A stretch of DNA of 27,633 nt from Merdiplasma sp905207905 (lineage in GTDB: Bacteria; Bacillota; Clostridia; Lachnospirales; Lachnospiraceae). The position numbers and the translations under genes are program-made. Below, one piece after another: positions 1 to 7,681 of the stretch (within the stretch, counting starts at the first letter, position 1; every line of letters starts with the position of its first letter). The stretch lies in assembly GCA_902475025.1 (NCBI GenBank), contig CABRXX010000033.1, positions 1-27,633 of the forward strand. The letters run 5' to 3'. The notes beneath the pieces were generated by a model. That model did no database searches, was not told the DNA's origin, and was given only the letters and a program-made list of their open reading frames with translations.

Positions 1-1
1 G

Positions 2-82
2 AAGATCCGGGTTCCAAAAGGAAAGGGTAAGATTTGTATTACCTGCCCAAAATGTAAAACGGAATTTACCAAGAAGAGCTGA
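2..82 (+). CDS. C-terminal fragment of a zinc-ribbon protein (5' end outside window)
   Basis: An open frame enters from the left edge and stops at TGA 80-82, giving 26 residues that end the protein. They read KIRVPKGKGKICITCPKCKTEF followed by a short lysine-rich end when split as two parts: a basic glycine-lysine loop (KIRVPKGKGK), then a CPKC knuckle. That is the second half of a four-cysteine zinc ribbon; the first CxxC knuckle would lie upstream of the window. It ends 12 bp before the DUF5685 gene and is probably co-transcribed with it. The zinc-ribbon reading is good; the overall function and length cannot be seen. Confidence 0.6.
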   Translation, partial: KIRVPKGKGKICITCPKCKTEFTKKS

Positions 83-94
83 CAGGGAAAAGAT

Positions 95-931
95 ATGTTT
101 GGATATGTATGCGTAAATCAGCAGGAGTTAAAGGTGAAAGATGCGGAGAGCTACCGGGGATATTACTGCGGGCTTTGCCAGGAACTGCACAAACGGTATG
201 GACGAGTTGGCCAGATGCTGTTAAACTATGATATGACTTTTTTGGTGCTGCTGCTCACCGGACTGTATGAGCCTAAGGAGGAGCAGCATTTGGGGCGCTG
301 CGTGGCCCATCCGGCTCAAAAGCACAGCCAGATTCGCAATGAGATCACCGGATATGCGGCGGATATGACGGTGCTGCTGGCTTATCAGAAGGCGCTGGAT
401 GACTGGCGGGATGAGAAAAGCCGGCCAAAACGAGTGCTTGCCATGACTTTATATCCCCATTATAAAGAGCTGCGCCAGAAGTACCCAAGACAGGCGCGGA
501 TGCTGGAGAGCTGTATTCGCAGGCTTTCGGCAGCAGAGCTGGAGGGCTCTTCGGATCTTGACTACGTGGCCGGGCTTACGGGAAAATTTTTGGGAGAACT
601 GTTTGTCTGGAAAGAGGACGTGTGGCAGGAGGAGCTTAGGGCTCTGGGCTTTTATCTTGGGAAATTTATTTATCTGATGGATGCCTGGGAGGATATGGAG
701 AAGGATCAGAAAAAGGGAAATTACAATATTTTCCTGGATCTGAAGAACGATCATCCAGATACCTTCGGGGAGGAAGCAGAGGCGGTGCTGGTGGATATGA
801 TGACCCAGTGTTCCAGGATATTTGAAAGGCTTCCGGTGATTTACCGGGCGGATATTCTGCGCAATATCCTGTATTCCGGGGTCTGGTGCAAGTACCGGGC
901 TATTGAAGAACAGAGAAAAAAGAAGAAGTGA
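95..931 (+). CDS. DUF5685 family protein
   Basis: A 278-residue, mostly helical protein with no signal peptide. The N-terminus (MFGYVCVNQQELKVKD, then YYCGLC with C25 and C28) is characteristic of DUF5685, whose function is unknown. Two aspartate-rich stretches stand out: LDDWRDEK at about 101-108 and DAWEDMEKD at about 196-204, the latter followed by KKGNYN. Their spacing and helical setting recall the paired metal-binding motifs of class I isoprenoid synthases; this is an inference, not a family assignment. C69 and H72 (RCVAHP) may form part of a metal site with the CGLC pair. It lies 12 bp after the zinc-ribbon gene and 13 bp before the J-domain gene, so the three are probably one operon. 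The ATG at 95 is followed directly by the conserved N-terminus, which supports this start. Confidence 0.85.
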   Translation: MFGYVCVNQQELKVKDAESYRGYYCGLCQELHKRYGRVGQMLLNYDMTFLVLLLTGLYEPKEEQHLGRCVAHPAQKHSQIRNEITGYAADMTVLLAYQKALDDWRDEKSRPKRVLAMTLYPHYKELRQKYPRQARMLESCIRRLSAAELEGSSDLDYVAGLTGKFLGELFVWKEDVWQEELRALGFYLGKFIYLMDAWEDMEKDQKKGNYNIFLDLKNDHPDTFGEEAEAVLVDMMTQCSRIFERLPVIYRADILRNILYSGVWCKYRAIEEQRKKKK

Positions 932-944
932 TCGGGGAAATAAC

Positions 945-1616
945 ATGAGAAATCCTTATGAGGTTTTAGGAGTTTCGGAGACTGCATCCGAAGAGGAGAT
1001 AAAGAAAGCGTATCGAAGCTTAAGCCGGAAATATCATCCGGATGCCAATGTAAATAATCCAAATAAAGCCCAGGCTGAAGAAAAATTTAAGGAGATTCAG
1101 CAGGCTTATCAGCAGATCATGCACCAGAGGGAGCAGGGAGCATCCGGAGCAGGCGGATACGGAAGTTCCGGAGGATACGGCGATTTCGGAGGTTTTGGCG
1201 GCTTTGGAGGATATGGGCAGAGCAGAGCCAATACCAATTATTCGGAGGAGGATGTACGTCTGCAGGCCGCGGCCAACTACATTAACAGCCGTCATTTTGC
1301 AGAGGCGCTTCATGTGCTCTCTGAGATTCCGAACCATTCGGCCAGATGGTATTATTACAGTGCACTGGCTAATTCGGGAGCAGGCAATAATGTGACCGCA
1401 AAGGAACATGCGGCCATGGCGGTAAGCATGGAGCCAGGAAATATGCAGTATCAGCAGCTTCGGTCTCAACTGGAAAATGGCGGGCAGTGGTATCGGGGGA
1501 TGGGAGAGATGGATGGAAGTCCCCTGGGAGGCGGAGGCGATTTTTGTATGAAGCTGTGTTTGGCCAACGCCATGTGCAGCTGCTGCTGTCCCGGAGCCAG
1601 ATTCTGTTATTGCTGA
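945..1616 (+). CDS. J-domain protein with Gly-rich linker and Cys-rich tail
   Basis: A 223-residue protein. Residues 1 to about 70 form a J domain (NPYEVLGVSETASEEEIKKAY, written here in part, with the HPD tripeptide at 31-33), which in this family stimulates the ATPase of an Hsp70. A glycine/tyrosine-rich linker follows at about 80-103, then about 80 helical residues that look like TPR repeats (NYINSRHFAEALHVL, WYYYSALANSGAG). The last 24 residues hold eight cysteines, including CSCCC. It is not DnaJ itself: the CxxCxGxG zinc repeats and the C-terminal client domain are missing. The ATG at 945 is preferred over the in-frame 903 because 903 lies inside the upstream gene and adds non-conserved residues. 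It follows DUF5685 by 13 bp. The client and the role of the tail (metal, lipidation or disulfides) are unknown. Confidence 0.85.
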   Translation: MRNPYEVLGVSETASEEEIKKAYRSLSRKYHPDANVNNPNKAQAEEKFKEIQQAYQQIMHQREQGASGAGGYGSSGGYGDFGGFGGFGGYGQSRANTNYSEEDVRLQAAANYINSRHFAEALHVLSEIPNHSARWYYYSALANSGAGNNVTAKEHAAMAVSMEPGNMQYQQLRSQLENGGQWYRGMGEMDGSPLGGGGDFCMKLCLANAMCSCCCPGARFCYC

Positions 1617-1654
1617 GACCGTTTAGGATACTCTGAGAGAGGGAGGACGAGAAG

Positions 1655-2713
1655 ATGGATTTAGGTACAGTACTGGAGGGCGTGAAGCCTCTGGATCAGA
1701 AAATCTGCCAGGAGGCTTGGAACTGGTGGGATACAAGATGCAAGCCTCTGCGGGGGTTTGGCAGGCTGGAGGAGCTTGTTGTCCAGCTGGCAGGGATTCA
1801 GAGAACGGTACACCCCTCCTGCAAAAAGCGTGCCATTGTGATCATGGGGGCGGATAACGGCGTGGTGGCAGAAGGGGTGAGCCAGTGCGGCAGTGAGGTG
1901 ACCGCTCAGGTGCTGGAGAATATGGGCCAGGGTATTACCAGTGTCTGCAGGATGGCCGAATTCCTTGGGGCACAGGTGTTCCCGGTCAATATCGGGATGA
2001 ATGTGGATGGAAAAAGTCCTCTGATTCGGAACTGCCCGGTGCGGTACGGCACCGGGAATATTGTTTTTGAGCCTGCCATGACCAGAGAAGAGTGTGTGAG
2101 GGCCATAGAGGAAGGGATTCGCATTGTTGGAGAATTGAAGGAGCAGGGATATGATCTGCTTCTCACCGGAGAAATGGGGATTGGCAACACCACGACCAGT
2201 TCTGCCTGTGCGGCTGCGCTTTTCGGGAAAGCTCCGGAGGAGGTCACCGGCCGGGGGGCAGGGCTATCCAGTGAAGGCCTGGAACGAAAGGTTCAGGTGA
2301 TCCGGCGGGCTCTTCAGGTGAATCAGCCGGATCCCTCTGATCCGTTGGATGTGATTGCCAAGGTGGGCGGCCTGGATATTGCAGGGATGACGGGCTGCTT
2401 TTTGGGAGCAGCCTACTATCAGATGCCAGCGCTGATAGACGGGTTTATTTCCGGCATCTCTGCCCTGGTTGCCAAGGGGCTTTGTCCGGCCGCCGGCGAC
2501 TATATGATAGCCACTCACGCCACGGCAGAGCCTGCCGGCCATCTGGTGATGGAGGCTTTGGGAATGGAGCCGGTGCTGTATGCGGGGATGCATCTGGGAG
2601 AAGGAACCGGGGCGGCGGCCTTTCTTCCGCTGCTGGATCAGGCGCTCTATGTATACGAGACGCTTCCCGGTTTTTCTCAGTCCAATGTGGAGGCCTATGA
2701 ACATTTGAAATGA
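1655..2713 (+). CDS. cobT: nicotinate-nucleotide--dimethylbenzimidazole phosphoribosyltransferase
   Basis: A 352-residue protein of the usual CobT length. CobT transfers ribose phosphate from nicotinate mononucleotide to 5,6-dimethylbenzimidazole or a related base, activating the lower ligand of cobamides. Visible family motifs are MGADNGVVAEGVS at 64-76, GEMGIGNTT at 172-180, GRGAGL at 199-204, GGLDIAGMTG at 238-247, ATHATAEPAGH at 286-296 and LGEGTGA at 314-320. E316 corresponds to the catalytic glutamate of the Salmonella enzyme (E317). A GGGAGGA ribosome binding site precedes the ATG by a normal distance. No other cobamide gene is in the window, so it could serve de novo synthesis from a distant locus or remodelling of imported cobamides. 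The 38 bp gap from the J-domain gene allows read-through. Confidence 0.95.
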   Translation: MDLGTVLEGVKPLDQKICQEAWNWWDTRCKPLRGFGRLEELVVQLAGIQRTVHPSCKKRAIVIMGADNGVVAEGVSQCGSEVTAQVLENMGQGITSVCRMAEFLGAQVFPVNIGMNVDGKSPLIRNCPVRYGTGNIVFEPAMTREECVRAIEEGIRIVGELKEQGYDLLLTGEMGIGNTTTSSACAAALFGKAPEEVTGRGAGLSSEGLERKVQVIRRALQVNQPDPSDPLDVIAKVGGLDIAGMTGCFLGAAYYQMPALIDGFISGISALVAKGLCPAAGDYMIATHATAEPAGHLVMEALGMEPVLYAGMHLGEGTGAAAFLPLLDQALYVYETLPGFSQSNVEAYEHLK

Positions 2714-2733
2714 GTGATAATTCACAAAAAATA

Positions 2734-2761
2734 TTGGAAAATTTCATAAAAATGTGATAAT
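2734..2761 (+). promoter_or_regulatory. candidate promoter for the cytidylate-kinase-like gene
   Basis: TTGGAA at 2734-2739 and GATAAT at 2756-2761 are separated by 16 bp, and TG at 2753-2754 makes an extended -10. The start would fall about 155 bp before the kinase ATG, so the GC-rich hairpin block would be in the leader RNA. Found by eye. Confidence 0.5.
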
Positions 2762-2770
2762 ATAAATCAA

Positions 2771-2895
2771 AGACCCAGCGGCAAGCTGACGGCGCATCAA
2801 ACTGGCGGCGCAGCAGGCTGCAGGGGGCTCGCGGCGTTCGCCGAATATCCGCACAAGTGCGGCTGCTTGGTTTATTGCCCGCGGGAATAAAAAGC
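2771..2895 (+). repeat. GC-rich intergenic block of short inverted repeats
   Basis: This stretch is much richer in GC than the AT-rich DNA on its left. It contains several perfect short palindromes: CGGCGTTCGCCG at 2832-2843, CCGCACAAGTGCGG at 2849-2862 and CCCGCGGG at 2878-2885, plus GCAGCAGGCTGC near 2811-2822. It has no convincing open frame of its own. It may be a dispersed intergenic repeat (MITE- or REP-like) or a structured leader RNA for the kinase gene. I saw no second copy in this window. It does not match the cobalamin riboswitch box despite lying next to cobT. Confidence 0.45.
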
Positions 2896-2923
2896 GGCTG
2901 AAAACCAGAAAGGGAGGATCTTT

Positions 2924-3547
2924 ATGACAGGTAACAGGATTATTACAATAGGACGTCAGTTTGGCAGCGGAGGTCATGAGATCGGAAGAAGAATAGCAAA
3001 AAAACTGGGTTTAAAGCTTTATGATAAAGAACTGCTGAAGCTGGTGGCGGAGGAGAGCGGGATCTGTGAGAAGGTTCTGGAAAATTATGATGAAAAACCT
3101 ACCAACAGCCTGCTGTACTCGATTGTTATGGATGTGTACCCTTCTATGAATTATGTGGGAACCACTCTGAATCAGCAGATCTATCAGGCTCAGTTCGATA
3201 CCATCCGGAAGCTGGGTCAGACCGGCAACTGTGTGATTGTGGGTCGGGGAGCGGATTATATCTTAAGAGAGTCTGAAAATCTTACGTCTGTATTTATCCA
3301 TGCAAGCCTGGATTTTCGGGCAAAACGTGTGGCGGAGTTTGAACACATCACAGAGGCCAAGGCAAAGGACATGGTGCTGAAAGCAGATAAGCGGAGAGCC
3401 AGCTTCTACAATTTCCAGACAGAGAAAAAATGGGGACAGGTATCCAGCTATAATCTGAGCATCGACAGCAGCGATCTTGGCATTGACGGAGCAGTGGATC
3501 TGATTGAGGATTACATTGTAAAGAAGGAAGCAGCTAAAAGACGATAG
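2924..3547 (+). CDS. cytidylate kinase-like family protein
   Basis: A 207-residue protein of the Cytidylate_kin2 type common in Clostridia. The N-terminus ITIGRQFGSGGHEIGRRIA carries a P-loop-like GRQFGSGGHEIG at about 10-21; residues KLYDKELL follow, and later GRGADYIL at about 107-114. The family is related to CMP kinase and AAA-type nucleotide kinases, but the true substrate of this branch is not established and it should not be called cmk. The ATG follows AGGGAGGA at a good distance. A 77 bp gap separates it from the DUF362 gene, which may share its transcript. Confidence 0.85.
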   Translation: MTGNRIITIGRQFGSGGHEIGRRIAKKLGLKLYDKELLKLVAEESGICEKVLENYDEKPTNSLLYSIVMDVYPSMNYVGTTLNQQIYQAQFDTIRKLGQTGNCVIVGRGADYILRESENLTSVFIHASLDFRAKRVAEFEHITEAKAKDMVLKADKRRASFYNFQTEKKWGQVSSYNLSIDSSDLGIDGAVDLIEDYIVKKEAAKRR

Positions 3548-3624
3548 TAAAGCGTGTAAGACCAGCAGGGATAAAAACGAAAGTCGGAAGCACTGACAGG
3601 AATGGGAACAGGGAGGAGAAGAAC

Positions 3625-4737
3625 ATGGAAAAATCAAAAGTTTATTTTACAGATATGCGTACCAGAAACGGGGAGACGCTGCCTAATAAGTTAAAGCGAC
3701 TGATCAAGACGGCAGGAATTGGGGAGATTGATTTTGAAAATCAGTTCGTTGCCATTAAGATTCATTTTGGAGAGCCGGGAAATCTGGCTTTTCTTCGCCC
3801 TAATTACGCCAAGGCAGTGGCAGATGTGGTAAAAGAGCTGGGAGGCAAGCCTTTCCTTACAGACTGTAACACCCTGTATGTGGGAGGAAGAAAGAATGCG
3901 CTGGATCATATAGATTCTGCTTATGAGAATGGATTTTCACCGTTCTCCACAGGTTGCCATGTGCTGATTGCAGACGGATTAAAGGGTACGGATGAAGCGC
4001 TGGTTCCGGTGAAGAACGGAGAATATGTCAAAGAAGCGAAGATTGGCCGGGCGGTGATGGATGCAGATGTGGTGATCTCCCTGAATCATTTTAAAGGCCA
4101 TGAGTGTACCGGATTTGGCGGGGCTTTGAAGAATTTAGGTATGGGCTGCGGATCCAGAGCCGGAAAGATGGAGATGCACAGCGCAGGTAAGCCCCATGTG
4201 GAGCAGTCCCTCTGTATCGGCTGCGGAAAATGTATCAGGATTTGTGCCCATGGAGCTCCGTCCATTACGGATCACAAGGCATCTATTGATCATAACAAAT
4301 GCGTGGGCTGCGGCAGATGTATCGGCGTCTGTCCCAAGGATGCAGTGAAGGCAGCTTCGGATGAATCCAATGATATCCTGAACTGCAAGATTGCAGAGTA
4401 TTCCATGGCAGTCTGCCAGGACCGCCCCAATTTCCATATAAATCTGGTGGTGGACGTTTCTCCCCAGTGTGATTGTCATGCAGAGAACGATGCAGCCATT
4501 ATCCCCAATGTGGGGATGTTTGCCTCCTTTGATCCGGTGGCTTTAGATATGGCCTGTGTGGATGCGGTAAATGCAATGCCGGCCATCGCCAACAGTCAGC
4601 TGGGAGAGCAGCTGGCGCTCCATGAAGATCATGACCACTTCCATGCAGTAGGGCCGGATACCAACTGGAAATCCGCCATTGATCATGCTGTAAAGATTGG
4701 ATTGGGAAGTGCGGAGTATGAGCTGGTGGAGATCTAA
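3625..4737 (+). CDS. DUF362 domain protein with two 4Fe-4S clusters
   Basis: A 370-residue protein. Residues 1 to about 180 and the C-terminal part form a DUF362 domain (VAIKIHFGEPGN, CNTLYVGGRK, SLNHFKGHECTGFGGALKNLG split here). A two-cluster ferredoxin module is inserted between them: C197-x2-C200-x2-C203-x3-C207 and C226-x2-C229-x2-C232-x3-C236-P. The first motif ends in CA instead of the usual CP. DUF362 proteins are widespread in anaerobes and generally annotated as iron-sulfur proteins; the reaction is not known. There is no signal peptide, so it is probably cytoplasmic. A GGGAGGAG site precedes the ATG. A terminator-like hairpin follows about 75 bp downstream. Confidence 0.9.
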   Translation: MEKSKVYFTDMRTRNGETLPNKLKRLIKTAGIGEIDFENQFVAIKIHFGEPGNLAFLRPNYAKAVADVVKELGGKPFLTDCNTLYVGGRKNALDHIDSAYENGFSPFSTGCHVLIADGLKGTDEALVPVKNGEYVKEAKIGRAVMDADVVISLNHFKGHECTGFGGALKNLGMGCGSRAGKMEMHSAGKPHVEQSLCIGCGKCIRICAHGAPSITDHKASIDHNKCVGCGRCIGVCPKDAVKAASDESNDILNCKIAEYSMAVCQDRPNFHINLVVDVSPQCDCHAENDAAIIPNVGMFASFDPVALDMACVDAVNAMPAIANSQLGEQLALHEDHDHFHAVGPDTNWKSAIDHAVKIGLGSAEYELVEI

Positions 4738-4810
4738 AACATCTGTCCGCTGAAGGATTGTACAGAAAATAAGAAGAACAGACTTTACTGTCGCAACGGG
4801 CAGGGGAAGT

Positions 4811-4852
4811 ACAGGATTTGCAGATGCTGAAAAGAATCCTGTTTTCCTCTGC
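4811..4852 (+). terminator. candidate terminator after the DUF362 gene
   Basis: ACAGGATT at 4811-4818 pairs perfectly with AATCCTGT at 4835-4842 across a 16-base loop, and the 3' arm runs into TTTTCCTCT. The stem is AT-moderate and the loop is long, so it is only a fair candidate. Confidence 0.4.
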
Positions 4853-4896
4853 TTTGTTTTTAGCGAGTGGCATCAATGGATATTATAAATGATATA

Positions 4897-4925
4897 TTGC
4901 ATGAAACTGGTGTTTGTGATATAAT
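4897..4925 (+). promoter_or_regulatory. promoter for the gene at 4989
   Basis: TTGCAT at 4897-4902 and a consensus TATAAT at 4920-4925 are 17 bp apart, with TGA at 4917-4919 giving an extended -10. This is one of the clearest promoters in the window. Transcription would begin near 4932, about 57 bp before the proposed start. Confidence 0.7.
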
Positions 4926-4988
4926 AGATGGACAAAAGCTTATAAGGGCGTATGAGATGCAGATGTGGAGAATAGGGAGGCGGATGAT

Positions 4989-5519
4989 TTGGATAACAAG
5001 ATGGTGGTGACAGAAGCTATGCAAAGAAGAGAGCTTTTGGTGAGGAAGATTTATGATAAGATTCAGAGAGCCAGCTTTGTGGATACGGTGGAACAGGAAA
5101 CCGGTACCCTGAAAAACAGCGGATTAGAGCGGGAGGAATTTATTACCCGGGCTCAAAATCAGTATCGTCAGATTCGGGATATGATGGAAGAGTATGACCA
5201 GCTGGAGCAGGCTATTTTAGAAGCCAATGCCAGAGCACAGGTGGAGACTTCCAGAGGAAAGTTTTCTGTGGCTTTCGCAGCAGCTTTGCGGGATCGCCTT
5301 CTGGGACTTGGGATTTATGAGGAGGATGGGGATTTCGAGGGAGCTTTAGGCAGAAAACTGGAGCAGGAACTGGAAGGCCAGGGAAAGATAAGAGGAGCAG
5401 GACTTGTGGATCCGTTGAATGCAGGTATGCTCGCAGAGGAGCTGCTGGATGGGAAGCATCAGCTGCTGGCAGAGTTGGAGGCTGGGATTTCCATTTCCAA
5501 CGCTACTACCTGGCTGTAA
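4989..5519 (+). CDS. hypothetical protein, apparently frameshifted near its end
   Basis: I do not recognise this family. The product has about 176 residues, is acidic, helical and rich in Glu/Gln, and has no membrane segment or signal peptide. The centre (EEYDQLEQAILEANARAQV, then SRGKFSVAFAAALRDRLL) is faintly like the coiled-coil DIP1984 family, but that is weak. Start choice: AGGGAGG at 4974-4980 sits 8 bp before TTG 4989, whereas GTG 4965 has no good site; ATG 5001 is another option. The stop at 5517-5519 cuts off a sequence that continues convincingly in the -1 frame from about 5483 to 5593 (see next entry), so the present C-terminus (after LLAELEA) is probably not the ancestral one. It has its own strong promoter and stands alone. 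Confidence 0.6.
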   Translation: MDNKMVVTEAMQRRELLVRKIYDKIQRASFVDTVEQETGTLKNSGLEREEFITRAQNQYRQIRDMMEEYDQLEQAILEANARAQVETSRGKFSVAFAAALRDRLLGLGIYEEDGDFEGALGRKLEQELEGQGKIRGAGLVDPLNAGMLAEELLDGKHQLLAELEAGISISNATTWL

Positions 5520-5593
5520 GGTTTGCAGAGCAGGCGCTGTATGAGAAGAAGCGCAATGGGAGGAAGTGGCATATCCATCATCAGAAGGGTTAA
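5483..5593 (+). pseudogene. displaced 3' end of the preceding gene (-1 frame)
   Basis: From T5483 the -1 frame reads WDFHFQRYYLAVRFAEQAL and then YEKKRNGRKWHIHHQKG before TAA at 5591-5593. The residues are protein-like (aromatic and basic, amphipathic) and have no start codon or ribosome binding site of their own. The main frame at the same place gives the unconvincing SISNATTWL. Joining the two frames around 5483 would give a protein of about 212 residues. A single missing or extra base, an assembly error, or programmed -1 slippage could explain it; there is no classical slippery heptamer at the junction. Confidence 0.55.
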
Positions 5594-5614
5594 GATCCGG
5601 CAAAGATGCATGAC

Positions 5615-5654
5615 TTTACAAAGATTTTACATAATACTATATATGGAATTTACA
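5615..5654 (+). promoter_or_regulatory. candidate Pho box (TTTACA repeats) upstream of the Na/Pi transporter
   Basis: TTTACA occurs at 5615-5620, 5626-5631 and 5649-5654. The first two are exactly 11 bp apart and the third is 23 bp further, about two more turns. Bacillus PhoP boxes are TT(A/T)ACA direct repeats with this spacing. A possible -10, TATTTT at 5664-5669, lies 9 bp after the last repeat; TATTAT at 5702-5707 is another. The downstream genes encode a phosphate transporter and a PhoPR-like pair, which fits autoregulated phosphate-starvation control. Binding is inferred. Confidence 0.5.
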
Positions 5655-5770
5655 TTCCTGTGCTATTTTGAAAGTGTTGCGTTATTTGCGCAGATATGTT
5701 CTATTATAGGAAATGAAACAGTAAGTCAACAGTAAAGATGATATGCAAAGGAAAAGGGGAAAATTAAATT

Positions 5771-7558
5771 ATGGATATCTTTGATCTATTGACCATGGTA
5801 GGAGGCTTGGCGCTGTTCTTGTATGGAATGGAAGCTATGGGAGGCGGTCTTTCCAGACTGTCCGGCGGACGTATGGAGCGGCTTCTTGAGAAACTGACTG
5901 CGAACCGTTTTATGGCAGTGCTTCTTGGCTTGGCAGTAACTGCAGTGATTCAGTCCTCCTCCGCCACAACCGTTATGGTGGTAGGATTTGTAAATTCAGG
6001 TATTATGAAGCTGTCCCAGGCAGTGGGCATCATTATGGGAGCCAATATCGGTACTACCGTCACTTCCTGGATTTTGAGCCTGGCTGGCATTGAAGGATCC
6101 AATTTCTTCCTTCAGATGTTGAAGCCATCCTCTTTCTCTCCCATTTTAGCCGTGATCGGTATGGGTTTTCTGATGTTTTCCAAGAAGGAAAAGAAGAAAG
6201 ATTTAGGTACAATTTTTGTAGGATTTGCTATTCTGATGTTTGGAATGGAGACCATGAGCAATGCAGTGGCACCTTTGGCTGAGATGGAAGGATTCACCAG
6301 AATCTTTACGATGTTCTCCAATCCCATTTTGGGTATGATCGTTGGTGCGGTTCTCACCGCTGTGATCCAGAGTTCCTCTGCCTCTGTGGGTATTCTGCAG
6401 GCTCTTTGCTCTACGGGAGCAGTTACCTTTGGCACTGCGATTCCCATCATCATGGGCCAGAATATCGGTACCTGTATTACTGCCATTCTTTCCAGTATCG
6501 GAGCGAATAAGAATGCAAAACGGGCTGCGGCAGTACATTTGTTTTTCAATGTGATCGGTACTGCAGTGTTTATGATTGTGTTCTATACTGTGAACAGCTT
6601 TGTTCATTTTGAATTTCTGGATGTTGCGGCAGCGCCGGCGGGAGTGGCTGTGGTTCACAGCTTGTTCAATGTAGGCGCCACCATTCTGCTGTTCCCATTT
6701 GGCAATCTGCTGGTGAAACTGGCTACCCTGGCCATTCGGGAAGAGGATACTCCGGAGGAGCAGGTGGTGCATCAGGATTTTGCACGGCTGGATGACCGTT
6801 TCCTGGAAAAGCCGGGTCTTGCAGTGGGTGAGAGTCGGGTGGTAGCCTGCAATATGGCATCTCACGCCCAGAAATCCATTGAGCTGGCGCTGGATCTGAT
6901 GAAGGGATATGACGAAGAGAAGGCGAGCAAGGTGGTTGAGCTGGAGGATCGGGTAGATAAGTATGAGGATCAGCTTGGAACCTATCTGCTGAAGTTAAGC
7001 AGCCGGAACTTATCAGAGAAGGACAGTGCGCAGCTTTCGCTTATTCTTCACAGTCTTAGTGATTTTGAGCGGATTTCGGATCATTCGGTGAGCCTTGTGA
7101 AGGCGTTTAAGGAGATGGATGATAAGAAACTGCAGTTTTCAGAGGGAGCCAGAGAAGAGCTTGAGATATTCAGTCAGGCAGTCAGAGAGATTGTACGCCT
7201 GGCCTGCCAGGGCTTCCGGGAAGAGGACAAGCAGATGGCTGTTCAGGTGGAGCCGCTGGAGCAGGTGATTGATAACATTAATAAAGAAGAAAAACAGCGG
7301 CATATTAACCGTCTGACTCAGGGAAAATGTACCATAGAGCTGGGCTTCATTCTGTCAGATATCTCCACTACACTGGAGCGCGTATCGGATCACTGCTCCA
7401 ACTTGGCTGCTTATGTGCTTCAGCTGGATGAGCATGGATTTGACACCCATGAATTTTTGGGTGAGATGAAAGATGGAAGTAATCAGCAGTATAAGGAGAT
7501 CTGCCGTCAGATGGGACAGCGGTATCACTTGCCGGAGCGGAAGCAGGCTGCTAATTAA
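5771..7558 (+). CDS. Na/Pi cotransporter family protein with PhoU-like C-terminus
   Basis: A 595-residue membrane protein of the NptA/YjbB type. Residues 1 to about 320 hold eight or nine hydrophobic segments and the two inverted transport repeats, each marked by a QSSS motif: VIQSSSATT at about 57-65 and VIQSSSASV at about 198-206. In this family these serines line the sodium and phosphate path. Residues from about 350 to 580 are helical and charged and resemble PhoU, the negative modulator of phosphate signalling. The first segment (LFLYGMEAMGGGLSRLSGG) is typical. The ribosome binding site is weak (AAGGGGA about 10 bp before the ATG). The PhoB/PhoR-like genes follow 123 bp later in the same direction, so uptake and sensing are probably coupled. 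Bacterial relatives sometimes export phosphate, so direction of transport is not certain. Confidence 0.92.
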   Translation: MDIFDLLTMVGGLALFLYGMEAMGGGLSRLSGGRMERLLEKLTANRFMAVLLGLAVTAVIQSSSATTVMVVGFVNSGIMKLSQAVGIIMGANIGTTVTSWILSLAGIEGSNFFLQMLKPSSFSPILAVIGMGFLMFSKKEKKKDLGTIFVGFAILMFGMETMSNAVAPLAEMEGFTRIFTMFSNPILGMIVGAVLTAVIQSSSASVGILQALCSTGAVTFGTAIPIIMGQNIGTCITAILSSIGANKNAKRAAAVHLFFNVIGTAVFMIVFYTVNSFVHFEFLDVAAAPAGVAVVHSLFNVGATILLFPFGNLLVKLATLAIREEDTPEEQVVHQDFARLDDRFLEKPGLAVGESRVVACNMASHAQKSIELALDLMKGYDEEKASKVVELEDRVDKYEDQLGTYLLKLSSRNLSEKDSAQLSLILHSLSDFERISDHSVSLVKAFKEMDDKKLQFSEGAREELEIFSQAVREIVRLACQGFREEDKQMAVQVEPLEQVIDNINKEEKQRHINRLTQGKCTIELGFILSDISTTLERVSDHCSNLAAYVLQLDEHGFDTHEFLGEMKDGSNQQYKEICRQMGQRYHLPERKQAAN

Positions 7559-7681
7559 GAGACAGAAGAGACATTGCTGCCGGGATAAAAGGCAGTGGAA
7601 GGACCAAGGCGGAGAGGAAGCATTTTCCCCAGACGCCGGACACCAGGGGCAGGATAGAAAGATCAGAAGAGGACGGATAAA

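Noticed and set aside
2714..2923. Cobalamin riboswitch next to cobT
   Set aside because: The conserved B12 box (GCCACTG-type) is not present, and the structured block lies after cobT, not before it.
5523..5735. A 70-codon open frame after the unknown gene
   Set aside because: Its sequence is Arg/Cys/Ile-rich junk, with no ribosome binding site, and it overlaps the better -1 continuation and the Pho-box-like repeats.
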